A DNA stretch of 12,143 nucleotides from an uncultured Clostridia bacterium (lineage in GTDB: Bacteria > Bacillota > Clostridia > Oscillospirales > Ruminococcaceae), in the NCBI GenBank assembly GCA_946535685.1, contig CAMNDR010000007.1, positions 1-12,143 of the forward strand, given 5' to 3'. The translations under genes and the position numbers were made by a program. The notes under the pieces were generated by a model. It was not told where the DNA came from, made no database searches, and saw only the letters and a program-made list of their open reading frames with translations. Position 1 is the first letter of the stretch; each line of letters starts with the position of its first letter. Of the stretch, positions 1 through 5,649 are shown piece after piece.

Positions 1-1145
1 GTGGTATCGAGCTGGAGCGGCGTGTCCGTGATGCCTTGGATCGCCTTGACGGAGAGGGTCATCATCTCGGTCTCGTCGATCTCCGGGAGACCGACATTCA
101 CATCCAGAATGTCCGCACCTGCGTCGATCTGCTGGATCGCCTGACCGAGAATATAGTCGAGGTCATGCTCGATGAGCGCCTGCTTGAAGCGCTTTTTGCC
201 GGTGGGATTGATGCGCTCGCCGATGATGCGGGGCTCCGTGATCGGCACGACCTTGTTTGCCGTGCAGACGGCGGAGGGGATCTCCGGATGGCGCTCTGCG
301 GGCTGCATGCCGGAAAGGCTTTCCGCCATTGCACGGATATGCGCCGGCGTTGTGCCGCAGCATCCGCCGAAGATCACAGCGCCCATCTCTGCAAACGTGC
401 GCATGCATGTGCCGAAACGCTCCGGGGTGAAGTTGTAGGTGTTCGTGACCGGATCGGGCAGGCCGGCATTCGGCTTGACGATGACGGGCAGCGTTGTCCA
501 GCGGCAGAGCTCCTCCACGATGGGAACAAGCTCCTCCGGGCCGAGTGAGCAGTTCACACCGATCGCATCCACGCCCAGTCCCTCCAGGGTGAGCGCCATG
601 GCGGCCACGCTGCAGCCGGTGAACGTCCGGCCGGTCTCCTCAAAACTCATGGTGACGAAGACCGGCTTGCCGCCGCCGTGTTCCTGCGCAGCAAGCACGC
701 CTGCACGCACTTCGAGCAGGTCGCTCATCGTTTCGAATACGATGAGATCGGCATCGGCTCCGGCTTCGATCTCCTCACGGAAAATGTCATAGGCTTCCTC
801 AAATTTCAGGATGCCCGTCGGCTCGAGCATCTGGCCGATGGGGCCGATGTCGAGGGCGACGTATTCGGCGCCGGATGCCCTGGCATTCCGGATCGCCGCA
901 GGGATCAGTTCCTCCACAGTATGGCCGGTTCTCGCCATTTTCAGGCGGTTGCAGCCGAAGGTATTGGCATAGACAACATGCGCTTCCGCTTCCACATAGG
1001 CACGGTGAATGGCCGTGATGGTCTCCGGGCGCTCAAGGTTCCACAGCTCCGGCACGCCGCCGAGCAGCAGACCCTCCGCCTGCAGCATGGTGCCCATGCC
1101 GCCGTCTAAAAAGAGAAATGGGTGCTTTTTCAAAAGCTCTGTCAT
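1..1145 (-). CDS. metH: Cobalamin-dependent methionine synthase, N-terminal part (cut by window edge)
   Basis: Transfers a methyl group from 5-methyl-tetrahydrofolate via cobalamin to homocysteine, giving methionine in the cytosol. I translated about 381 residues; the 3' end lies outside the window. Residues 1-280 form a homocysteine S-methyltransferase barrel: it starts MTELLKKHPFLFLDGGMGTM, and the expected zinc-ligand cysteines are seen as C199 (GVNCSLGPEE) and C262/C263 (FGGCCGTTPAHI). From about residue 302 (IIGERINPTGKK) a pterin-binding domain begins and continues to the edge with DILDVNVGLPE. The cobalamin-binding domains would lie beyond the window. The start at 1145 is supported by AAAGGAG ten bases upstream and by the ATGA overlap with the stop of the preceding activation-protein gene. 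A folate-independent homocysteine methyltransferase would lack the pterin domain, so MetH is preferred. Confidence 0.93.
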   Translation of the reverse strand, partial: MTELLKKHPFLFLDGGMGTMLQAEGLLLGGVPELWNLERPETITAIHRAYVEAEAHVVYANTFGCNRLKMARTGHTVEELIPAAIRNARASGAEYVALDIGPIGQMLEPTGILKFEEAYDIFREEIEAGADADLIVFETMSDLLEVRAGVLAAQEHGGGKPVFVTMSFEETGRTFTGCSVAAMALTLEGLGVDAIGVNCSLGPEELVPIVEELCRWTTLPVIVKPNAGLPDPVTNTYNFTPERFGTCMRTFAEMGAVIFGGCCGTTPAHIRAMAESLSGMQPAERHPEIPSAVCTANKVVPITEPRIIGERINPTGKKRFKQALIEHDLDYILGQAIQQIDAGADILDVNVGLPEIDETEMMTLSVKAIQGITDTPLQLDT

Positions 1146-1810
1146 GCGCAGTGTACTCCTTTCGCACGATAGGGACAGGTCTGGTTCATGTTACACACCG
1201 CACAGCCGCGTTTCCCCTTCGGGATGGGCTGGGAAGACAGGCCGATCACGGCTGTCACGGTCTTGGATGGGATGAGCATGCCGCTGTCGCTGAGCGTCAC
1301 GCCAAGGCGCTTTTCCGCATTGACCGTCCGCAGGAGATCGCCCTGCACGGTCAGCGGCAGATCGCCGTAACCGGGGGAAAACCGCCATGTCGGATGCAGG
1401 CCGGGAAGTCCGGCAAGGATCTCCGCTTCGGCGGCATCGCAAAGCTGCTCGGTCAGGGCACTTGCCATCGCATCGGTCATCATCCCGGCGAGCACATCGG
1501 CGGCGCCTGCCTGCCGGATGGCTGCATCCGCACCGGACGAAAGCGTGGCGCAAAGCACGGCTGCCCGGTCACAGCCGGCAAGATGGGCGGCAATATCCGC
1601 GCCGGTGAGCAGGAGTGTTGTGCCCTCACAGAGCACGCCCTGCTCCGTATGGCGGAGCTGACAGACAAGGTGGATGTATCTTGGCAGAATCGACGCAAGC
1701 AGGCGCTTTTCGCAGTCCTTTGCAAGGCGCAGCATCGTCTCATCCGGTGCCGCATGCATGCCCATATACCGGAACGCCTGCGGCAGATCCACTGCTGTGA
1801 GCCGGATCAT
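1142..1810 (-). CDS. Free-standing MetH reactivation-domain protein
   Basis: 222 residues, probably the separate counterpart of the C-terminal AdoMet-binding reactivation domain of E. coli MetH, which reductively re-methylates oxidised cobalamin. The support is the segment RFSPGYGDLPLTVQ at residues 143-156, matching the R-x-S/x-PGYG-x-x-P signature of that domain, and the position between metF and metH. The protein ends in a cysteine tail: C203, C206, C212 and C221 in a C-x2-C-x5-C-x8-C pattern. This could bind metal or a small cluster; that is inference. Its start overlaps the metF stop (ATGA) and its stop overlaps the metH start (ATGA), so translation of the three is probably coupled. No strong ribosome binding site is visible, which fits coupling. 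The other option would be an unrelated corrinoid-activating protein, but those are usually ferredoxin-type ATPases and no such motifs are present. Confidence 0.85.
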   Translation of the reverse strand: MIRLTAVDLPQAFRYMGMHAAPDETMLRLAKDCEKRLLASILPRYIHLVCQLRHTEQGVLCEGTTLLLTGADIAAHLAGCDRAAVLCATLSSGADAAIRQAGAADVLAGMMTDAMASALTEQLCDAAEAEILAGLPGLHPTWRFSPGYGDLPLTVQGDLLRTVNAEKRLGVTLSDSGMLIPSKTVTAVIGLSSQPIPKGKRGCAVCNMNQTCPYRAKGVHCA

Positions 1811-2658
1811 CTGCCTAAAATGCCGGAAACGGCTTCGGTGATGCGCCGTGCTACGAGGGGATTGTTCATCGTATAGAGATGGATGCCGTCCACGCCGTTT
1901 GCGGCAAGATCCACGATCTGGTCGATCGCATAGGCGATGCCCGCATCCCGGATGGCTTCGGGACTGTGGCCGAAGCGCTGCATCATCACCGTGAATTTCC
2001 GGGGCAGCGATGCGCCGCAGAGGCTCACCATGCGCTGGATCTGGGCGGCGTTGACAACGGGCATGATGCCGGCTTCGATCGGCACGTTGATGCCGATGAT
2101 GTCACATTTCTCACGAAAGTCATAAAAGCTCGCATTATCGAAGAAAAGCTGCGAGATCAGATGCGTTGCGCCCTTGTCTACCTTTTCTTTCAGATGGCGC
2201 AGATCATCGGCGGCAGTACGTGCCTCCGGATGCACCTCGGGATAACAGGCGGCATAGAGCTCGAAGTCACCGCGCTGGCGGATGAAGTCGATCAACTCGG
2301 ATGCGTAGTGAAAGTCATTTTTCTCCGGCATATCGGGGTTCCTGTCACCGCGCAGCGCTAAGATATCGGTGATGCCGTGCGCACGGAAATCCTCAAGCAC
2401 CGAGGCGATCTCCTCTTTGGTGTAGGAAATGCAGGGCAGATGCGCCACGGGTTTGATGCCGAATTCGTTTTTCAGCCTTGCAGCCAGCTCACAGGTGAGC
2501 CGTCCGCCGTTCAGACCGCCTCCCGCGCCATAGGTCACGCTGATGAAATCGGGCTTCAATGCGGAAAGCTCCGCAAATGCGCTGGTGACCGCTTCGACCG
2601 GCGTGGTCGGCTTCGGCGGAAATACTTCAAATGAATAGATCGGTCTGGTCTGTTCCAT
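1807..2658 (-). CDS. metF: 5,10-methylenetetrahydrofolate reductase
   Basis: 283 residues, close to the usual length of bacterial MetF. It reduces 5,10-methylene-THF to 5-methyl-THF, the methyl donor for MetH encoded two genes downstream. Visible family motifs are FEVFPPK (7-terminal region, with E11 as the expected catalytic glutamate), SVTYGAGG (40-47), LALRGD (100-105, D105 being the expected folate/flavin-contacting Asp), ACYPEVHPEA (137-146), ISQLFFDN (168-175) and HLYTMN near the C-terminus. I chose the ATG at 2658 because AAAGGAG lies six bases upstream. An in-frame upstream ATG at 2715 would add 19 residues with no family match and no ribosome binding site. This start lies inside the 3' end of the preceding small gene, a 32-base overlap. 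The stop overlaps the start of the activation-protein gene. Confidence 0.95.
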   Translation of the reverse strand: MEQTRPIYSFEVFPPKPTTPVEAVTSAFAELSALKPDFISVTYGAGGGLNGGRLTCELAARLKNEFGIKPVAHLPCISYTKEEIASVLEDFRAHGITDILALRGDRNPDMPEKNDFHYASELIDFIRQRGDFELYAACYPEVHPEARTAADDLRHLKEKVDKGATHLISQLFFDNASFYDFREKCDIIGINVPIEAGIMPVVNAAQIQRMVSLCGASLPRKFTVMMQRFGHSPEAIRDAGIAYAIDQIVDLAANGVDGIHLYTMNNPLVARRITEAVSGILGR

Positions 2659-2923
2659 AGCTGGCTCCTTTACTCTTTTTTTGAATAAGAAACCGGATGA
2701 GCGTGATAACGACATCTATCGCAATGATGCACAGCTCGATCCGCTTCACGGGGCGAGGGATGAAGCCCATTATGATCCAGAGCGAAAATATGGCTGCAAA
2801 GATCAGGAGCTGACGTTTCAGCAAACGATACCATACATTCGTTTTGGGGATCCGGATATGCTTATACCAGTCCTTCGGTATCTCCATATTCAATGTATCC
2901 TTCCAGTTTTCCGGCAGTTTCAT
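2627..2923 (-). CDS. Small membrane protein with two predicted helices, unknown function
   Basis: 98 residues, not recognised. The N-terminal 36 residues are polar and basic (starts MKLPENWKDTLNMEIPKDWY). Two hydrophobic segments follow at about 39-55 (IFAAIFSLWIIMGF) and 63-80 (ELCIIAIDVVITLI), each flanked by Lys/Arg, so a helical hairpin in the membrane is likely. It is probably real: AAGGAG lies eight bases before the ATG, and it starts 12 bases after the ung stop, inside the ung-met operon. The last 15 residues, after the poly-A run at 2676-2682, overlap metF in another frame. That run contains an in-phase A_AAA_AAG heptamer at codons 81-83. A -1 shift there would end the protein after 84 residues at a TAA just before the metF ribosome binding site. 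Either the tail is genuine, or the run has lost one base, or the site is slippery. Confidence 0.72.
   Translation of the reverse strand: MKLPENWKDTLNMEIPKDWYKHIRIPKTNVWYRLLKRQLLIFAAIFSLWIIMGFIPRPVKRIELCIIAIDVVITLIRFLIQKKSKGASYGTDQTDLFI
2665..2671 (-). promoter_or_regulatory. Ribosome binding site that fixes the metF start
   Basis: AAAGGAG on the minus strand, six bases before the metF ATG at 2658. It lies inside the reading frame of the upstream small membrane-protein gene and is immediately preceded by a T, making TAAAGGAG. The TAA would be a stop codon for that upstream gene if its frame were shifted by -1. Confidence 0.8.
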
Positions 2924-2935
2924 GAGCCTTACTCC

Positions 2936-3607
2936 TTATAAAATCGTCCAGTCGATCTCACGGAAGCCGTGGGATCGCAGGAAGTCGTTTGTCTTTGAAA
3001 AATGTCTGCAGCCGAAAAATCCCTTGTTTGCTGAGAGCGGGCTCGGATGGGCGCAGCGCAGCACGAGATGGCAGGGATTGGTGATAAGCTCCGCCTTTTT
3101 GCCGGCGGGTGCGCCCCACAGCAGAAAGACGATCGGATCCTCCCGCACATTCAGCAGGCGAATGATATGATCGGTGAACTGTTCCCAGCCGTGGTTCCGG
3201 TGGCTTCCGGCCTGCCCGTCACGCACGGTCAGCACCGTGTTGAGCAGCAGAACACCCTGGTTTGCCCAGGGGATGAGCTCGCCGGACTGCATATTGTTCC
3301 GGATGCCGGTGTCGCTGGCGATCTCTTTGTAGATATTCTGCAGCGAGGGCGGCGGCTGCACGCCTCTGCGGACGGAAAACGCCAGCCCGTGCGCCTGGCC
3401 GGGGCCGTGGTAGGGATCCTGTCCGAGGATCACGCAGCGCACATTGCTGTAGCTGGTATAGCGCAGGGCATTGAAAATGTCATTGCTGTCGGGATAGACG
3501 ATCCCGGTGCTGTACTCCTGCTTCAGGAACTGCCGCAGCGCCAGATAATAGGGCTTTTCAAATTCATCGGCGAGCAGCGTATCCCACTCATTCCCGATAT
3601 GGACCAT
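2936..3607 (-). CDS. ung: Uracil-DNA glycosylase (family 1)
   Basis: 223 residues, the normal length of Ung. It excises uracil from DNA, opening base-excision repair of deaminated cytosine or misincorporated dUMP. The water-activating motif [10 protein letters not shown] occupies residues 62-71 with catalytic D64, and the DNA-intercalation loop HPSPLSA occupies 187-193 with H187; both numbers match E. coli Ung. [13 protein letters not shown] (83-95) and LLNTVLTVR (121-129) are further family segments. The ATG at 3607 is preceded by GGAGG at eight bases. Longer in-frame starts up to 3808 would run through the promoter and the palindromic block and are rejected. It is the first gene after a strong sigma-A promoter and is followed after 12 bases by the small membrane-protein gene. 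Its place in front of methionine genes is unusual but probably reflects shared transcription rather than shared function. Confidence 0.97.
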   Translation of the reverse strand: MVHIGNEWDTLLADEFEKPYYLALRQFLKQEYSTGIVYPDSNDIFNALRYTSYSNVRCVILGQDPYHGPGQAHGLAFSVRRGVQPPPSLQNIYKEIASDTGIRNNMQSGELIPWANQGVLLLNTVLTVRDGQAGSHRNHGWEQFTDHIIRLLNVREDPIVFLLWGAPAGKKAELITNPCHLVLRCAHPSPLSANKGFFGCRHFSKTNDFLRSHGFREIDWTIL

Positions 3608-3646
3608 GTTCAGCACCTCCGGATGGCTTTTTTTACATACATAATC

Positions 3647-3675
3647 ATTATAACACAAAGTGCCGAGGAATACAA
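3647..3675 (-). promoter_or_regulatory. Sigma-A promoter of the ung-metF-metH operon
   Basis: Read on the minus strand: -35 TTGTAT (3670-3675), a 17-base spacer, and -10 TATAAT (3647-3652), with the TGT extension of an extended -10 box directly before it. The predicted start of transcription near 3640 leaves an untranslated leader of only about 33 bases before the ung ATG. That leader is too short for an S-box, T-box or other common methionine riboswitch, and no such structure is apparent. Confidence 0.8.
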
Positions 3676-3702
3676 GGGGATTTTCTGAATTGTAACAGTT
3701 AA

Positions 3703-3826
3703 GGCAACACCGCACAAAGCTCGCCTGACGGCCTGGCTCTGTGCGGTGTTGCCATAATGCCCCGAAGCGCTTTGAAACGCCTCGGGGCATTATTTCCGTG
3801 ATGGGCATCTGGCTGCCGTCAGGGCG
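3703..3826. repeat. Back-to-back palindromes between ung and the anti-sigma gene
   Basis: Two large hairpins abut without a spacer. The first pairs 3703-3720 (GGCAACACCGCACAAAGC) with 3736-3753, 17 of 18 positions complementary, around a 15-base loop. The second pairs 3754-3769 (ATAATGCCCCGAAGCG) with 3778-3793, 15 of 16 complementary, around an 8-base loop. The loop of the first (CGCCTGACGGC, 3722-3732) is also complementary, with one bulged base, to 3815-3826 (GCCGTCAGGGCG), so the block may extend to about 3826. Neither stem is followed by a good T-tract on either strand. It could still stop transcription of the anti-sigma gene, but the design looks more like a dispersed palindromic repeat. 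Confidence 0.7.
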
Positions 3827-3835
3827 TCATTTCTG

Positions 3836-4942
3836 TCACTCTGCCAGCACCGCCGACTCTGCCATTTGCAGGATCGTCTGTGTGAGATCGTCCTCTGTGT
3901 GGGTGAACGCATGGATCATGCAGTAGCGGTCACCGGGAACCCATCCGACCTCGTATTCTGTAAATGTCTGATATTCGGTACTCTGCCGGAACACCTGAAG
4001 ATAGCCGTTATGTCCTGCCACTGTGATTGGCTTCAGAGAGGTATAGGCTGTGCCCTCATTGTTGGCAGCAACAAAATTGACAGAGGGTTCCACACGTCCG
4101 TATTGCATGAAATCATAGTCCGCTTCGGCTGAGCGGTAATACTCCTCATAGCCCCTGAAGCCCTCTGTTGTCGTCGATCTCATCGTGTCACTGCCGATGC
4201 AGACCGCTCCCTCCGGCAGGAATTGCAGTGTATAGAGCCGCTCGAACTCCGGATGCTCCTGTTCCGCCCTGATCAACCAGTTTTCGCCTTTTTTTTCGAT
4301 CCGGAAGCCGGGAAGCTCGACCTCATCCTCGTAGGAGAGCCATTCCGCAGCCGCTTCTGTGGGAGTCTCCGTCACTGCGGGAACAGTCTCCACAGGTTCT
4401 GCGGTGCTTTGCAGCACCGCAGGAGCAGGCTGTGGTTCCGGCTCTGGCTGCACTGGTTCCGCTTCGGGCATTTCCACAGGTTCTGTCACTTCCTCGACCG
4501 GCGCAGGTTTCATTTCCTGGAAATCCGGTACCGCCGCCATACCCGCCGCAGCCGCATTGGTCTCTACGGTAACAGCTGGCTCTGCTTCGGTTGCATCCGG
4601 CACAACAGCCGTCGCTGCAGTAAGCTCTGCCTGCTGCAGCGGCTCCGGCACCGGCGCTGCACGGTACAGAGCAGCGATGCCGCCTGCTGCCGTTGCACAG
4701 ACTGCCAGACACGCTACAGCGCATGCGGCTGCTTTCCAGCCAGAATGCGTCTGTGTGGTGACGGGCTGCGGCTTACCCTCCGCAGGAGCCGTCACATTCG
4801 CCTGTGCAGCCTGGTACTTCTGCTCACATTTTGCATACAGCGCCTCCTGCTGTTTTTGATCCATCGCAGAAAACGCTCCCATCTGGCGGAATGCTGTATC
4901 ATCTGCATGACGCAGCCGTCTGAAGATCTGTTTCAGATTCAT
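3836..4942 (-). CDS. Membrane-anchored anti-sigma-like protein with Pro/Glu-rich spacer
   Basis: 368 residues. The layout is a cytoplasmic, charged N-terminal part (1-68), one membrane helix (about 69-93, alanine- and cysteine-rich), a long low-complexity spacer rich in Pro, Glu, Ala, Val and Thr (about 95-200), then a compact outer domain (201-368, beginning WLSYEDEVELPGFRIEKK). It directly follows an ECF sigma gene, which is the usual arrangement for an anti-sigma factor that holds the sigma factor until an external signal arrives. I see no zinc-binding anti-sigma (ZAS) H-x3-C-x2-C motif, so assignment rests on layout and neighbourhood. The outer domain is reminiscent of clostridial domains found on such proteins, but I cannot name it with certainty. 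I prefer the ATG at 4942, preceded by AGAGGTG; a GTG at 4960 overlapping the sigma stop is the alternative and would add six residues. Confidence 0.72.
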   Translation of the reverse strand: MNLKQIFRRLRHADDTAFRQMGAFSAMDQKQQEALYAKCEQKYQAAQANVTAPAEGKPQPVTTQTHSGWKAAACAVACLAVCATAAGGIAALYRAAPVPEPLQQAELTAATAVVPDATEAEPAVTVETNAAAAGMAAVPDFQEMKPAPVEEVTEPVEMPEAEPVQPEPEPQPAPAVLQSTAEPVETVPAVTETPTEAAAEWLSYEDEVELPGFRIEKKGENWLIRAEQEHPEFERLYTLQFLPEGAVCIGSDTMRSTTTEGFRGYEEYYRSAEADYDFMQYGRVEPSVNFVAANNEGTAYTSLKPITVAGHNGYLQVFRQSTEYQTFTEYEVGWVPGDRYCMIHAFTHTEDDLTQTILQMAESAVLAE

Positions 4943-4956
4943 AAACAACACCTCTC

Positions 4957-5511
4957 TCACATCTGATCTATTCCTGCCTGCTCAAGCGCAGTGCGGAGCT
5001 TCTGAACGGCCCGGTGTAGACGCTGTCTGACAGCAGCCGGCTTCATCCCTGTAATACGGGCGATCTGTGCGGCATTTCGCCCGTAGAAATACTTTGCGAA
5101 CACGATCGTCGCATCCGGTTCACCGAGTGCTCTGACCTGCTCGAGCAGGATGCGGCACGCAGCGGCCTGCTCCGTCTCCTGTACGATGTCCGTGCTGCCC
5201 GGAATGCCGTCAATCTCATCAAGCGGCATCGTCTGCGACTGTCGCACCAGAATGCGGTAGGCACTGATTGCCCGCCGTTTTGCGACCGTTCCGACAAATC
5301 CGCCGATGCTCCCCTCTGCATCGGGATCGAGCGTCCGAAACACTTCCGCAAACACATCGCTGACGATTTCCTCGGCGTCTTCACGGCTTCCACAGCCTTG
5401 CAGCTTGCTCCAGACAATGGCATAGACATAGTTCACATACAGATCAAAGACTGCCTGACGCCCGTCCCGCGGCGACGAGATCAGCAGCCTGCGAAGCTCA
5501 GCATCTGTCAT
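4957..5511 (-). CDS. ECF-type RNA polymerase sigma factor
   Basis: 184 residues, typical for a group 4 (ECF) sigma factor, which directs RNA polymerase to a small regulon on a signal. Region 2 spans about 16-82 (AVFDLYVNYVYAIVWSKL, then REDAEEIVSDVFAEVFRTL, the conserved D-A-E-x-x-V-x-x-x-F pattern). Region 4 spans about 117-174, with the helix-turn-helix NAAQIARITGMKPAAVRQRL. There is no region 3 and no obvious C-terminal extension. The ATG at 5511 is fixed by a near-perfect AAAGGAGG six bases upstream; an in-frame upstream ATG at 5622 would add 37 residues and start close to the terminator of the upstream gene. The stop lies 15 bases before the start of the anti-sigma-like gene, so the two are co-transcribed. 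Confidence 0.9.
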   Translation of the reverse strand: MTDAELRRLLISSPRDGRQAVFDLYVNYVYAIVWSKLQGCGSREDAEEIVSDVFAEVFRTLDPDAEGSIGGFVGTVAKRRAISAYRILVRQSQTMPLDEIDGIPGSTDIVQETEQAAACRILLEQVRALGEPDATIVFAKYFYGRNAAQIARITGMKPAAVRQRLHRAVQKLRTALEQAGIDQM

Positions 5512-5517
5512 AACGTT

Positions 5518-5525
5518 CCTCCTTT
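5518..5525 (-). promoter_or_regulatory. Ribosome binding site deciding the sigma-factor start
   Basis: AAAGGAGG on the minus strand, six bases before the ATG at 5511. It is the strongest such site in the window and rules out the longer reading-frame start at 5622. Confidence 0.8.
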
Positions 5526-5533
5526 CATCCCGT

Positions 5534-5581
5534 TCTATCTCATACATTCGCAAAGCGATGTGCAAGTGTGACGGAGATAGA
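5534..5581. promoter_or_regulatory. Inverted repeat upstream of the sigma gene (possible operator)
   Basis: TCTATCTC (5534-5541) and its exact reverse complement GAGATAGA (5574-5581) flank a 32-base segment just ahead of the sigma-factor ribosome binding site. The segment also carries a TTGCAC on the minus strand that could serve as a -35 box, but no convincing -10 sits at a good distance, so I do not call a promoter. The repeat could be an operator or part of a leader structure. An 8-base inverted pair can arise by chance. Confidence 0.3.
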
Positions 5582-5607
5582 TGAAATACACGCATCATGC
5601 ATGAAGC

Positions 5608-5642
5608 AAAAACGAGCTGCACCGAATCGCATCGGTGCAGCT
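5608..5642 (-). terminator. Intrinsic terminator of the lipoprotein esterase gene
   Basis: On the minus strand, a perfect 11-base-pair stem AGCTGCACCGA (5632-5642) with TCGGTGCAGCT (5615-5625) around a 6-base loop, followed by CG and five T (5608-5612). It starts 8 bases after the esterase stop codon. It separates the esterase transcript from the sigma/anti-sigma unit downstream. Confidence 0.88.
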
Positions 5643-5649
5643 TTCAGGT

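Noticed and set aside
1118..1876. 252-codon plus-strand frame opposite the activation-protein gene
   Set aside because: Antisense shadow of a gene that fits the metF/metH context and carries the reactivation-domain motif.
3703..3793. Intrinsic terminator for the anti-sigma gene
   Set aside because: Strong stems are present but there is no T-tract on the minus strand, so I list it as a repeat with a possible terminator role only.
3608..3808. 67-codon upstream extension of ung
   Set aside because: It would translate the promoter and the palindrome block, and family alignment starts at the ATG at 3607, which has its own ribosome binding site.
4223..4966. 247-codon plus-strand frame opposite the anti-sigma gene, rich in Arg, Cys, Phe and His
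   Set aside because: Composition is a reverse reading of the Pro/Glu/Ala-rich spacer; no ribosome binding site.
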